Positions 51,493-60,071 of a stretch of DNA of 64,000 nucleotides are shown in pieces. The notes below the pieces were generated by a model. That model was given only the letters and a program-made list of their open reading frames with translations. It searched no databases and was not told where the DNA came from. Position numbers and translations under genes: made by a program. How positions within the stretch are numbered: position 1 is the first letter of the stretch; every line of letters starts with the position of its first letter. Source of the stretch: Blautia hominis (GTDB lineage Bacteria > Bacillota > Clostridia > Lachnospirales > Lachnospiraceae); the NCBI GenBank assembly GCA_002270465.1, contig NQOF01000003.1, positions 434,001-498,000 on the forward strand, in the 5' to 3' direction.

Positions 51493-52449
51493 ATGTCGAA
51501 TACTGCTGTCTGTCACCATCGGACGGGAAAAGGCTGTTTCAAAAAATGGAAACGCTGGATTCCCCTTTATCTGATGATGCTGCCCGGACTTGCATATTTG
51601 TTTATTAATAATTACATACCTATGGCGGGATTGATCGCCGCGTTTAAAAATGTGAATTTTGCGGACGGAATCTGGAACAGTGAGTGGGCAGACCCACTGC
51701 TGAAAAATTTTGAATATCTGTTTGTGACAAAAGACGCATGGATCATCACCCGCAATACTATTTTATATAACCTGGCTTTTATTGTCATCAACACAGCTGC
51801 GGGAATTTTTATCGCAATCCTTATCTGCGATATTGCATCCCGCAAATTAAAGCGGCTGTACCAAAGTTCTATATTACTGCCGTTTTTAATGTCATATGTT
51901 ATTGTTTCTTACATTGTGTTCGCTATTTTATCCAATGAGAATGGCCTTCTGAATAAAAGCCTGCTGCCTGCCCTTGGTATGGAACCTGTGCAGTGGTATG
52001 CCTCTGCGCAGTATTGGCCCTTTATTCTGATCCTGGTAAATTTTTGGAAAGGTATGGGCTATAACTGTCTCATTTATATAGCTTCCATTAACGGGATAGA
52101 CCCCTCTCTCTATGAGGCCGCCAAGCTGGACGGGGCAGGGCGCTGGCAGCAGATCAGGAATGTAACACTTCCGGGAATCAAAAGCAGTGTCATTACCCTG
52201 ACCATGCTGAATATCGGACGGATCTTTTATTCTGATTTCAGCCTGTTTTACCAGGTACCGCAGAATTCCGGACTGATATATTCCACCACGAATACACTGG
52301 ATACCTATGTTTACCGCGCGCTTCTGAACTCAGGTAATATCCCCATGGCGGCAGCCGCAGGATTCTATCAGTCTTTGATCGGCTTTGCAGTTGTGCTGGC
52401 GGCAAACCTGATAGTCAGGAAGATCAGCCGAGAAGACGCGCTATTTTAA
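51493..52449 (+). CDS. ABC transporter permease (LplB/UgpA type)
   Basis: 318 residues, six membrane segments. Ends of the EAA loop: SINGIDPSLYEAAKLDGAGR WQQIRNVTLPGI, which contacts the ATPase. Partner of the next permease; together they form the CUT1-type sugar channel. AGGAGG lies 8 bases before ATG 51493. No ATPase gene follows, which is normal for LplABC-type importers served by a shared MsmX-like ATPase. Confidence 0.94.
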   Translation: MSNTAVCHHRTGKGCFKKWKRWIPLYLMMLPGLAYLFINNYIPMAGLIAAFKNVNFADGIWNSEWADPLLKNFEYLFVTKDAWIITRNTILYNLAFIVINTAAGIFIAILICDIASRKLKRLYQSSILLPFLMSYVIVSYIVFAILSNENGLLNKSLLPALGMEPVQWYASAQYWPFILILVNFWKGMGYNCLIYIASINGIDPSLYEAAKLDGAGRWQQIRNVTLPGIKSSVITLTMLNIGRIFYSDFSLFYQVPQNSGLIYSTTNTLDTYVYRALLNSGNIPMAAAAGFYQSLIGFAVVLAANLIVRKISREDALF

Positions 52450-52465
52450 GAGGAGGAAGGAACAG

Positions 52466-53359
52466 ATGCATATCAGCAAAAACGAAAGAGTTTATCAGAT
52501 ATTGGCTAATATTTTTTTGATTTTACTAGTAATTGTGATCATACTGCCTTTCCTCCTGTTATTCCTATCATCCATAACAAAGGAAGGGACCTTGGTACGG
52601 GACGGGTACACTCTGTTTCCAAAGGAACTGAGCCTGGAGGCGTACAGGTATATTTTTGTTAACAGTAATAAAATTTTCAGGGCTTATGCCATAACGATAG
52701 GCGTGACCATAGTGGGAACTGCGCTGCATGTGTTTTTATCATCCATGCTGGCTTATCCCCTGTCTCTGAAAAAACTGCCGGGGCGTAGCTTTTTTTCCTT
52801 TTTTGTTTTTTTTACCATGCTGTTTAACGGAGGTCTGGTGCCCACTTATATGATGTATACCGGCACCTTTCACATCAAAAATACGATTTTTGCTATGATC
52901 GTCCCCGGATTTTTGATGAGCGCTGTGAATGTACTGCTGATTCGGACTTATTTTTCCAATAATATCCCGGAAGCTCTTTTTGAAGCCGCAGAGGTGGATG
53001 GAGCAGGGCATTTTACAGTATTTACAAGAATTGTGCTTCCCCTGGGAAAGCCCATTTTGGTGACGGTTGGGTTGTTTGCAGGCCTTGGGTACTGGAACGA
53101 CTGGACAAATGGCCTTTATTATATATCCGATCCGGATCTGTGGGGAATACAGAATTTGTTAAATAAAATGATCAGCGACATTCAGTTTCTGCAGAGCGGC
53201 AACTCCACAATTACCACAGCCATGTCTATGGGCCCCCTGCCAAGCACCAGTGTCAGAATGGCTATTGCGTTTATTGCCATGGTGCCTATTTTAATCTTGT
53301 ATCCGTTTCTGCAGAAATACTTCGCAAAGGGAATTGCAATGGGAGCTGTAAAGGGGTGA
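52466..53359 (+). CDS. ABC transporter permease (LplC/YtcP type)
   Basis: 297 residues with six membrane segments. EAA loop IPEALFEAAEVDGAGHFTVF TRIVLPLGKPI. The end LYPFLQKYFAKGIAMGAVKG is the family's C-terminus. AAGAGGAGG precedes ATG 52466, 17 bp after the first permease, so both are made together. The glycosidase gene follows in 41 bp. Confidence 0.94.
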   Translation: MHISKNERVYQILANIFLILLVIVIILPFLLLFLSSITKEGTLVRDGYTLFPKELSLEAYRYIFVNSNKIFRAYAITIGVTIVGTALHVFLSSMLAYPLSLKKLPGRSFFSFFVFFTMLFNGGLVPTYMMYTGTFHIKNTIFAMIVPGFLMSAVNVLLIRTYFSNNIPEALFEAAEVDGAGHFTVFTRIVLPLGKPILVTVGLFAGLGYWNDWTNGLYYISDPDLWGIQNLLNKMISDIQFLQSGNSTITTAMSMGPLPSTSVRMAIAFIAMVPILILYPFLQKYFAKGIAMGAVKG

Positions 53360-53399
53360 GTGCGCCCGGAAAAGGGAGGAATAGAAAGGAGAGCATCAG

Positions 53400-55280
53400 A
53401 TGAAAAAAATATGTTTGATCCCAAAGCCTCAGGTATATATACAGGAGGCAGGTTATTTTACCGGCAGGGCGGCAGTGCAAAGGGAAAGCCTGCCGGGGGA
53501 ACTGCTGGCACCGCTTGCTTCTGTCTGGCCGGAGATAGTAGGCACAGAAGGGAATATAAAGTTTACAGAAAAGAGGGAAATGCAGAAAGAAGAGTATGTT
53601 ATGGAAATTGCGGAGGAGGGAATGGAGATTTCTTATGGTTCACCTGCCGGAGCCTTTTATGCCATGATGACTCTGCGCCAGATTGTGCTTTCCTGCAAGG
53701 GAAAAATAGAGTGCTGCCGTATAGAGGATCATCCCGGACTTTCTGACCGGGCTGTGATGATAGATATTTCCCGGGGTAAAGTACCTTCTGTGGAGGGTTT
53801 GAAAGCAAGCATCGATTTATTCGCAAGTCTGAAGATAAACCAGCTTCAGCTCTATGTGGAGGGCTTTTCTTTTGCTTATCCTTCTTTTCAAAAGCTTTGG
53901 GAAAAAAGGGCAAAAGATTATCTGACGCCGGCGGAAATAAAGGAACTGGACGCCTATTGCGCGGAGCGCTTCATAGAACTGGTTCCCAATCAGAACTGTC
54001 TGGGACATATGACCGCCTGGCTGGAGACGGAAGATTTTGGGCGGCTGGCGGAGAATCCGGGAGGGCTTCAGATTAAAGGAACCGTACTTCCGCCTACTAC
54101 TATGGACCCCTCGAACCCGGAATCCCTGGAGCTGATCGAGCGAATGCTGGATGATTTGTTACCCTGTTGCTGCTCACATATGTTCAATGCGGATTTAGAT
54201 GAGACATTTGACCTGGGATATGGAAAAAACAAAGAAAGAGCAGAAAAAGAAGGTGTTGTAAGTATATACCTTGACTATGTAAAACGGCTCTGTGAAAAAG
54301 TCCGTGAGCGCGGGCATAAGATGATGATGTGGGGGGATGTTCTCAGCAAGGAGGAGGATGCTGCCGGAAAATTGCCGAAAGATATAATCGTTCTTGACTG
54401 GGGATATGAGACGGAGCATCCGGTGCGTAAAAGAGCTGAAAGACTTTGCGACGCAGGTCTTGAATTTTATCTTTGTCCAGGTACAAACAGTTGGTGCAGT
54501 TTTACCGGAATCACCGACAATATGATGAAATGCATCGAGAATGCAGTGTCTGCTGCCTATGATTATAACGCCAGGGGACTGATGATCACAGACTGGGGAG
54601 ATTTCGGACATCTCCAGTATTCCCTGTTTTCCCTGCCCGGATTTCTGTATGGGGCTGCAGGGGCCTGGAACAGGGAGCTTGTAAAAGAGGAGGAACTTGC
54701 GGAAGCACTGAGTCGGTATGTGTTCATGGATGAGACAGGTACTTTCGGGCAGATATGTCTGGATGCAGGTCGTTACAACAGGAGAGAAGAGTTCTTATTC
54801 CCGTGCCGGACCCTGGCATTTATGACACTCCAGACCGGTTGTGTCAGCCGGGAGCAGTTTGATATTTCTATTAAAAATATGGTGGATTCCATGCGCTTTT
54901 TTGTGGAACCATGTGTGTATCTTCCCTGTGAGGAGGCGTACGCAGGGCGCAGGGAGATGGAGGAGAGAGCTATTCTGGAATACTTGGATTCTCTGACAGA
55001 ACAGGCGGAGAAGTCACTCCCCGCATGTCGTGATGGTGAACTCTTAAAAGAGGAGATGAAAAACGGACTTGCCATGGCACGGGCCGCCACTCGTACCAGA
55101 GCATTTTGTTATGGACTAGAACGCGGCACCGGACTGGAGGCGGAGATTGAGGCGCTATGCAAAAAGCACAGAGAATTGTGGCCAAAGAGAAATAAAACCG
55201 ACGGTCTTGAGGACAGCCTGCGGGGATTTACGTCTCTTCTTGCGCAGATAAAAGAAAAAACAGAGACAACGGAGTCATAA
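53400..55280 (+). CDS. Family 20-type beta-N-acetylhexosaminidase
   Basis: 626 residues, no signal peptide, so intracellular. An N-terminal small domain (to about 100) precedes a TIM barrel: RIEDHPGLSDRAVMIDISRG, LKINQLQLYVEGFSFAYP, VPNQNCLGHM, and the catalytic Asp-Glu pair in NADLDETFDLG (about 265-268), then LDWGYE and LMITDWGDFGHLQYS. Family members remove N-acetylglucosamine or galactosamine from glycan ends using the substrate acetamido group. It would trim the sugar brought in by the importer. GGAGAGCATCAG lies before the ATG. Confidence 0.88.
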   Translation: MKKICLIPKPQVYIQEAGYFTGRAAVQRESLPGELLAPLASVWPEIVGTEGNIKFTEKREMQKEEYVMEIAEEGMEISYGSPAGAFYAMMTLRQIVLSCKGKIECCRIEDHPGLSDRAVMIDISRGKVPSVEGLKASIDLFASLKINQLQLYVEGFSFAYPSFQKLWEKRAKDYLTPAEIKELDAYCAERFIELVPNQNCLGHMTAWLETEDFGRLAENPGGLQIKGTVLPPTTMDPSNPESLELIERMLDDLLPCCCSHMFNADLDETFDLGYGKNKERAEKEGVVSIYLDYVKRLCEKVRERGHKMMMWGDVLSKEEDAAGKLPKDIIVLDWGYETEHPVRKRAERLCDAGLEFYLCPGTNSWCSFTGITDNMMKCIENAVSAAYDYNARGLMITDWGDFGHLQYSLFSLPGFLYGAAGAWNRELVKEEELAEALSRYVFMDETGTFGQICLDAGRYNRREEFLFPCRTLAFMTLQTGCVSREQFDISIKNMVDSMRFFVEPCVYLPCEEAYAGRREMEERAILEYLDSLTEQAEKSLPACRDGELLKEEMKNGLAMARAATRTRAFCYGLERGTGLEAEIEALCKKHRELWPKRNKTDGLEDSLRGFTSLLAQIKEKTETTES

Positions 55281-55284
55281 AAAT

Positions 55285-57507
55285 ATGAAAACAGAAAAAT
55301 TGAAAAGTCTTTTGGACAGCATGACGCTGCAGGAAAAGATTGACCAGATGCTTCAGCTCACAGGGGCCTTTTATCAGGATGCAGACAGTGTTCTGACGGG
55401 ACCGGATGAGCAGCTGGGGATTACCGGGGAAGATGTGAGTATGGCTGGCTCCATATTGGGAACCTGCGGAGCGGAGAAGCTGATGAAAATACAAAAAAAT
55501 TATATGGAAAAACATCCGCACCACATTCCGCTGCTGTTTATGATGGATATTATACATGGCATGAAGACCATATTTCCCATACCACTGGGGCAGGCAGCAT
55601 CCTTTGAGCCGGAACTTGCAAAAAGATGTGCAGCGGCAGCGGCAAAAGAGGCGGCAGTAGCGGGTCTTCATGTGACATTTGCACCAATGGTGGATTTAGT
55701 CCGGGATGCCAGGTGGGGGCGGGTCATGGAATCTACCGGGGAGGATCCATGGCTCAACAGCCTTTTTGCAAAGGCTATGGTGGAAGGATTTCAGGGGGAT
55801 GATTTAAGCAGGCCGTATAAGGTGGCAGCCTGTGTGAAACATTTCGCAGCCTACGGGGCGGTCCAGGCGGGAAGAGAATATCACACGGTGGAGCTGTCTG
55901 AACACACACTCCGTGAGTACTATCTTCCGGCTTATCAGGCCGGAATTGATGCGGGAGCTGCAATGGTCATGACATCATTTAATACCATTAATGGTATTCC
56001 GGCCAGTACAAACAGATGGCTGATGCGGGATGTTTTGAGGGAAGAGATGGGATTTGACGGGGTGCTGATTTCAGACTTTTCCGCTATTTTAGAGACGATT
56101 GCGCACGGAAATTCCAAGGACTGCCGGGAGGCAGCGGTGAAAGCAGTCCAAGCCGGTGTTGATATTGATATGATGACGAATGTCTATACCGCCAATTTGA
56201 GGGAGCTGTCAGAGGAAGGTATGGTAGAGAAAGCCCGGATCGACCAATCTGTCATGCGGATTTTAGAACTTAAAAATAAACTGGGACTATTTGAAAATCC
56301 TTACAAAGATGCAGATGCCAAGAAGGAAAAGGAGATACTTTTGTGTGAGGAACACCGGGCGCTTGCAAGAGAGGCTGCTGTAAAGTCCTTTGTTCTCCTT
56401 GAAAATGATGGTATTCTGCCTGTGAATACGGAAAAAAGTACTGCGTTCATCGGACCATATACAGACAGCAGACAGATAAAAAGCAGTTGGGCTTTTACCG
56501 GGGATGATAAAGACTGTGTGAGTATAGAAGCGGCTGCCCGGGAGGTTTTTGACCGCAGCCGTACGGAATACAGAAAAGGTTCTCCTGTGCTGGGAACTGA
56601 TAGTAAAGGGAGTGAGAAGAGACTAACTGGATTTACGGGGGATGAATTTGGAATGCTGACCCGGGAAGAAGAAGAGGAAATGCGAAAGGAAGCTGTGGAG
56701 GCAGCAAAAAAAGCTGAGACAGTCATTATGCCTTTGGGAGAACACTATCTTCAGAGCGGTGAGGCTGCCAGCCGTGCACAGATATCAATCCCTGAGGTGC
56801 AGATGGAGCTTTTCCGCGCAGTGTATGAGGTGAATAAAAATATTATTGTGATCCTGTTCTGCGGCCGCCCTCTGGATATCAGGGAAATCACTGAGAAGGC
56901 CAGAGCCGTGCTTGTGGTGTGGCGTCCCGGAACGGAGGGGGGAAATGCCGTAGTGGATGTACTGACCGGAAAAGAAAACCCTTCGGGCAGGCTGCCTATG
57001 AGTTTTCCATACTGCGTGGGCCAGGTGCCTGTCCATTACAATGAGTTCTCTACAGGAAGGCCGAATCAGAAAGGGGTGCAGGAACGTTTCCGCTCTAAAT
57101 ATCTTGATATTCCCAATGAACCTCTTTATCCTTTTGGCTATGGCCTCGGATATACCAGGTTTTCTCTGTCACAGATAAGACTGGATAAACGGAAGTTTAA
57201 GGCAGGGGAAACTATCCAGGCAAGTGTAAATCTGAAGAACGTGGGGACGTGCAAAGGGACGGAGACCGTTCAGTTTTATATCAGAGATGTGGCAGCCAGC
57301 GTTGTGCGTCCGGTAAAAGAACTGAAGGGATTTGAAAAAGTGACCTTGGAACCGGGAGAAGAGAGGACGGTCAGATTCTCAATAGAGGAGCCAATGCTCA
57401 GATTCCATACAGAGAACCACCAATTTGTCAGTGAGGCCGGAGAATTCCTGGTTTTTGTAGGGACGGACAGCAGGACAGAAAATCAGGCAGGTTTTATACT
57501 CTGCTGA
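55285..57507 (+). CDS. Family 3 glycoside hydrolase (beta-glucosidase type)
   Basis: 740 residues, no signal peptide. N-terminal barrel with MMDIIHGMKTIFPIPLGQAA, ARWGRVMESTGEDPW, KHFAAYG and the nucleophile Asp in DGVLISDFSAI (about 263); second domain with AREAAVKSFVLLENDGILPV and VVWRPGTEGGNAVVDVLTG, then FnIII-like end (NVGTCKGTETVQFYIRD). It removes beta-linked sugars. Starts 5 bp after the hexosaminidase, so the pair is co-translated and should act in turn on one oligosaccharide. Confidence 0.94.
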   Translation: MKTEKLKSLLDSMTLQEKIDQMLQLTGAFYQDADSVLTGPDEQLGITGEDVSMAGSILGTCGAEKLMKIQKNYMEKHPHHIPLLFMMDIIHGMKTIFPIPLGQAASFEPELAKRCAAAAAKEAAVAGLHVTFAPMVDLVRDARWGRVMESTGEDPWLNSLFAKAMVEGFQGDDLSRPYKVAACVKHFAAYGAVQAGREYHTVELSEHTLREYYLPAYQAGIDAGAAMVMTSFNTINGIPASTNRWLMRDVLREEMGFDGVLISDFSAILETIAHGNSKDCREAAVKAVQAGVDIDMMTNVYTANLRELSEEGMVEKARIDQSVMRILELKNKLGLFENPYKDADAKKEKEILLCEEHRALAREAAVKSFVLLENDGILPVNTEKSTAFIGPYTDSRQIKSSWAFTGDDKDCVSIEAAAREVFDRSRTEYRKGSPVLGTDSKGSEKRLTGFTGDEFGMLTREEEEEMRKEAVEAAKKAETVIMPLGEHYLQSGEAASRAQISIPEVQMELFRAVYEVNKNIIVILFCGRPLDIREITEKARAVLVVWRPGTEGGNAVVDVLTGKENPSGRLPMSFPYCVGQVPVHYNEFSTGRPNQKGVQERFRSKYLDIPNEPLYPFGYGLGYTRFSLSQIRLDKRKFKAGETIQASVNLKNVGTCKGTETVQFYIRDVAASVVRPVKELKGFEKVTLEPGEERTVRFSIEEPMLRFHTENHQFVSEAGEFLVFVGTDSRTENQAGFILC

Positions 57508-57574
57508 GAGGGGAGCCAGATAGGTGCGGAAGAAACCTGTTACAGAAGAATGTAAACTTAAAAATAATAAATAG

Positions 57575-57603
57575 TTGACAATTAAAGACGGATTGTTTAT
57601 ACT
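57575..57603 (+). promoter_or_regulatory. Promoter of bioY
   Basis: TTGACA (57575-57580), 17-bp spacer, TATACT (57598-57603). No convincing BirA box; ATTGTTTATAC at the -10 is only weakly similar to one. Confidence 0.8.
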
Positions 57604-57648
57604 TCTCCTATGTGAAGAAAAAAGTATTTCTTAACGGAGGAAAAGTAT

Positions 57649-58212
57649 ATGGAAACAGCAATGCCCAATAAAAACAAAAAAATAAGCATCAGACAGATGA
57701 CCATGATCGCGCTTATGACAGCGGTGACCTGCATCTTAGGTCCTCTTGCCATACCGCTGCCGTTTAGTCCCGTGCCGATTAGTTTTACCAACCTGGCAGT
57801 TTATTTCAGTCTCTTTGTGCTTGGAGCCAATTCGGCAACGGTCAGTTATCTGGTTTATCTGCTCATTGGAATGGTGGGACTACCGGTATTCTCTGGTTTC
57901 ACCGGAGGTTTTGCGAAAATGGCAGGACCTACAGGGGGATATCTGGTCGGTTTTATTTTCATGGCATGGATCGCCGGATTTTTTGTGGACAGATTTCAGG
58001 GAAAAAGAGTGCTGCAGGCAGCGGGAATGATACTGGGAACTGTGGTAGCATACATATTCGGAACCGCATGGTTGTGCGTGCAGTCGAATCTGACATTTGG
58101 TGCGGGTCTGGCTGCGGGCGTGATTCCTTATATACCGGGTGATCTCATTAAGATCGTGGCAGCATTGGCTGTGGGGCCGGCACTTCGGCAGGCTGTGAGA
58201 CGAGCAGCATAA
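57649..58212 (+). CDS. bioY: BioY biotin transporter, S component of an ECF importer
   Basis: 187 residues, about six membrane segments. Pattern PLPFSPVPISFTNLAVYFSLFV (the PVPxT-like biotin loop) and GFAKMAGPTGGYLVGFIFMA (GPTGGYLLG motif), then YIPGDLIKIVAALAVGPALR. BioY binds biotin and works with EcfA, EcfA' and EcfT, which are not in the window and would be shared. AACGGAGG is 8 bases before ATG 57649. Stands alone with its own promoter. Confidence 0.95.
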   Translation: METAMPNKNKKISIRQMTMIALMTAVTCILGPLAIPLPFSPVPISFTNLAVYFSLFVLGANSATVSYLVYLLIGMVGLPVFSGFTGGFAKMAGPTGGYLVGFIFMAWIAGFFVDRFQGKRVLQAAGMILGTVVAYIFGTAWLCVQSNLTFGAGLAAGVIPYIPGDLIKIVAALAVGPALRQAVRRAA

Positions 58213-58264
58213 GTCAAAGACCCCACAGCAAGTTCACGGGGCATCAATCTTGTAACGCGGCAGA

Positions 58265-58346
58265 GCTGCGGGGTATTTGATCCTCGCGGCAGTCGCCAAA
58301 TATCCATGCAAGCATGGCTGCTTGGCTCGTTGCTCGCGGGAATAAA
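58265..58346. repeat. Dispersed structured repeat, copy B
   Basis: About 82 bp: GCTGCGGGGTATTTGATC, CTCGCGGCAGTCGCCAA, inner stem CCATGC/GCATGG, TTGGCTCGTTGCTCGCGGG, AATAAAA. Matches copy A at 23478 in its outer parts, with a different inner stem. Confidence 0.75.
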
Positions 58347-58359
58347 AAGATCAGGATTT

Positions 58360-58394
58360 AAAAGACAGTGTGATACAGGCACTGTCTTTTTTTT
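58360..58394 (+). terminator. Rho-independent terminator after bioY
   Basis: AAAGACAGTG (58361-58370) pairs with CACTGTCTTT (58380-58389), then eight T. 58213-58516 is otherwise without a gene. Confidence 0.92.
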
Positions 58395-58516
58395 ATGCGG
58401 TGCGCAGAAAATACATGGATTTTCTTAAATAACTGTAAAAAACACATGAAAAATATAAGGGGAATTTTCTGAATATGCGTTATAATAGACAATAATATTA
58501 TGGGCGGAGGGAGAAA

Positions 58517-60010
58517 ATGTATAAGGTATTGATAGTCGAGGACATGGACCTGACAAGAGAAGACTTAATTAGCCTGATTGACTGGGAGCGATACGGTTTT
58601 GAACTGCTTCCCGACGCAAGGAACGGGAAAATAGGGTTGGAATACGCCAAACGGTATCGCCCGGACATTGTAATAACAGATATCAAAATGCCTGTCATGA
58701 CAGGCCTTGACCTTGTGGAACAGATGAAAAAAGAAAATATAGAGGCGGAAGTCATACTTCTGACCGCTTATGAAGAATTTGAACTTGCCAAAAGAGCACT
58801 TCAGATGGGTGTCAGAACGTTTGTACTCAAATATGAGATTGATGAGGAAGTGCTTCTGCGAGAACTGAACGGCTGTATTGAAGCATTGAAAACAAAGGAA
58901 AATATGCGAAAAGTCCGAATGAAACAGTATTTGGAAACAATTCTGGCGGGTAAAAATGAGATAAGCAAAAGCGATGAGAGCATATTAGAGTGCATAGGAA
59001 AAAGTGTCTTGATCCTATTGGAACAAATCGGAAAGCCTCTCATGTACCCCGACGAGGAGGGGATAAGGGAACTGATCGAAACGGAGATACCCGGTTCAAA
59101 GCTCCGGGTGATGAAGAATGCAGGAGGCGGGATCCTGATATTTTACAGGGTGCACTCTTTCGTCTCGGAGATGCACCTGGATAGCCAAATAAAGGAATTT
59201 GTGACAAAGGTGCAAAGCCTGTTTTCTTCACATATGGGGTTGTCAATGGCAGCATCCGTAGGCGGTATGATAAGAAAAAATAAGGATATACTGCCCGCAA
59301 AAGAGGAAGCAGAAAAAATCATGAAAGGCCGTGTCTTTCACAAAGGAATCTGTATTTTGGATCAGGTGCCAAAGGATGAAAAAGCGGAATTTCCGGTGGA
59401 AATAAAAGAGGTAATGAAACTTATCGAAGAAAATCTTGAGAAGGATTCCTATGAAAATCTTTCAAATTCTCTTGAAAATACCCTGTGCCGGAGTGTGATC
59501 AGAACCGGTAATCTCTATATTTGGCGCAAAGTATCCGAAAAGCTGCTCTATTTCATTATGCACCGGTGTGCAGTGATGGAACAGCCGGAAATAGAAGAGC
59601 GGCTGGATAAATTCAAAAGAGAATTTCAGAAAATGGATATCTATAGCTTTATAAAAGAATATGAGGGGATCATTGGAATGCTGGAGACCAGTGCGGATCA
59701 TAAATACTCCGGAAAGGTCCGTTATATCAAAGCTTTCATTGAGCAGCATTACAGCCGCGATATCAGTCTGGGTGATGTGGCGGATGATTTGGGTATGAAT
59801 GCCATATATCTGTCCCAGCTCTTTAAAAGAGAGACAGGTTCCACCTTTTCCGCTTATCTGACCAGGGTGAGGATTAACCATGCGATCCGTCTGCTGAGAA
59901 CAGGAGAGTACAAGATTTACGAAGTCAGTGAAATGGTGGGGTATCAGACTGTCCAGTATTTCAGCAAAGTATTTAAAAAAGAAACCGGAAAAAATCCTAA
60001 GGATTATTAA
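58517..60010 (+). CDS. YesN-type response regulator, AraC family
   Basis: 497 residues. Receiver: LIVEDMDLTREDLISLIDWE, phospho-Asp in IVITDIKMPVMTGLD, Thr in LLTAYEEFELAKRAL; the usual Lys-Pro is replaced by LKYEI. Middle region with a coiled part, then C-terminal AraC helix-turn-helix pair (LGDVADDLGMNAIYLSQLFK, YEVSEMVGYQTVQYFSKVFK, GKNPKDY). Controls the importer starting at 61978, judged by position. Ends inside a tandem repeat. Confidence 0.94.
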   Translation: MYKVLIVEDMDLTREDLISLIDWERYGFELLPDARNGKIGLEYAKRYRPDIVITDIKMPVMTGLDLVEQMKKENIEAEVILLTAYEEFELAKRALQMGVRTFVLKYEIDEEVLLRELNGCIEALKTKENMRKVRMKQYLETILAGKNEISKSDESILECIGKSVLILLEQIGKPLMYPDEEGIRELIETEIPGSKLRVMKNAGGGILIFYRVHSFVSEMHLDSQIKEFVTKVQSLFSSHMGLSMAASVGGMIRKNKDILPAKEEAEKIMKGRVFHKGICILDQVPKDEKAEFPVEIKEVMKLIEENLEKDSYENLSNSLENTLCRSVIRTGNLYIWRKVSEKLLYFIMHRCAVMEQPEIEERLDKFKREFQKMDIYSFIKEYEGIIGMLETSADHKYSGKVRYIKAFIEQHYSRDISLGDVADDLGMNAIYLSQLFKRETGSTFSAYLTRVRINHAIRLLRTGEYKIYEVSEMVGYQTVQYFSKVFKKETGKNPKDY

Positions 60011-60057
60011 AGGACGCGCGCAATGCAAAGGATTATTAAAGGAACGCGCGCAATACA
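59999..60057 (+). repeat. Tandem duplication at the end of the regulator gene
   Basis: Two units of about 29 bp, AAGGATTATTAAAGGACGCG.. (59999-60027) and AAGGATTATTAAAGGAACGC.. (60028-60057), 1-base difference in length. The first contains the regulator's stop codon, the second lies in the gap before the kinase, which moves the kinase start away from the regulator stop. Confidence 0.85.
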
Positions 60058-60071
60058 AAGGGGAAAAGGTT

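Noticed and set aside
57575-57603. Possible BirA operator at bioY
   Set aside because: Only one half (ATTGTTTATA) is faintly similar; the inverted partner is missing.
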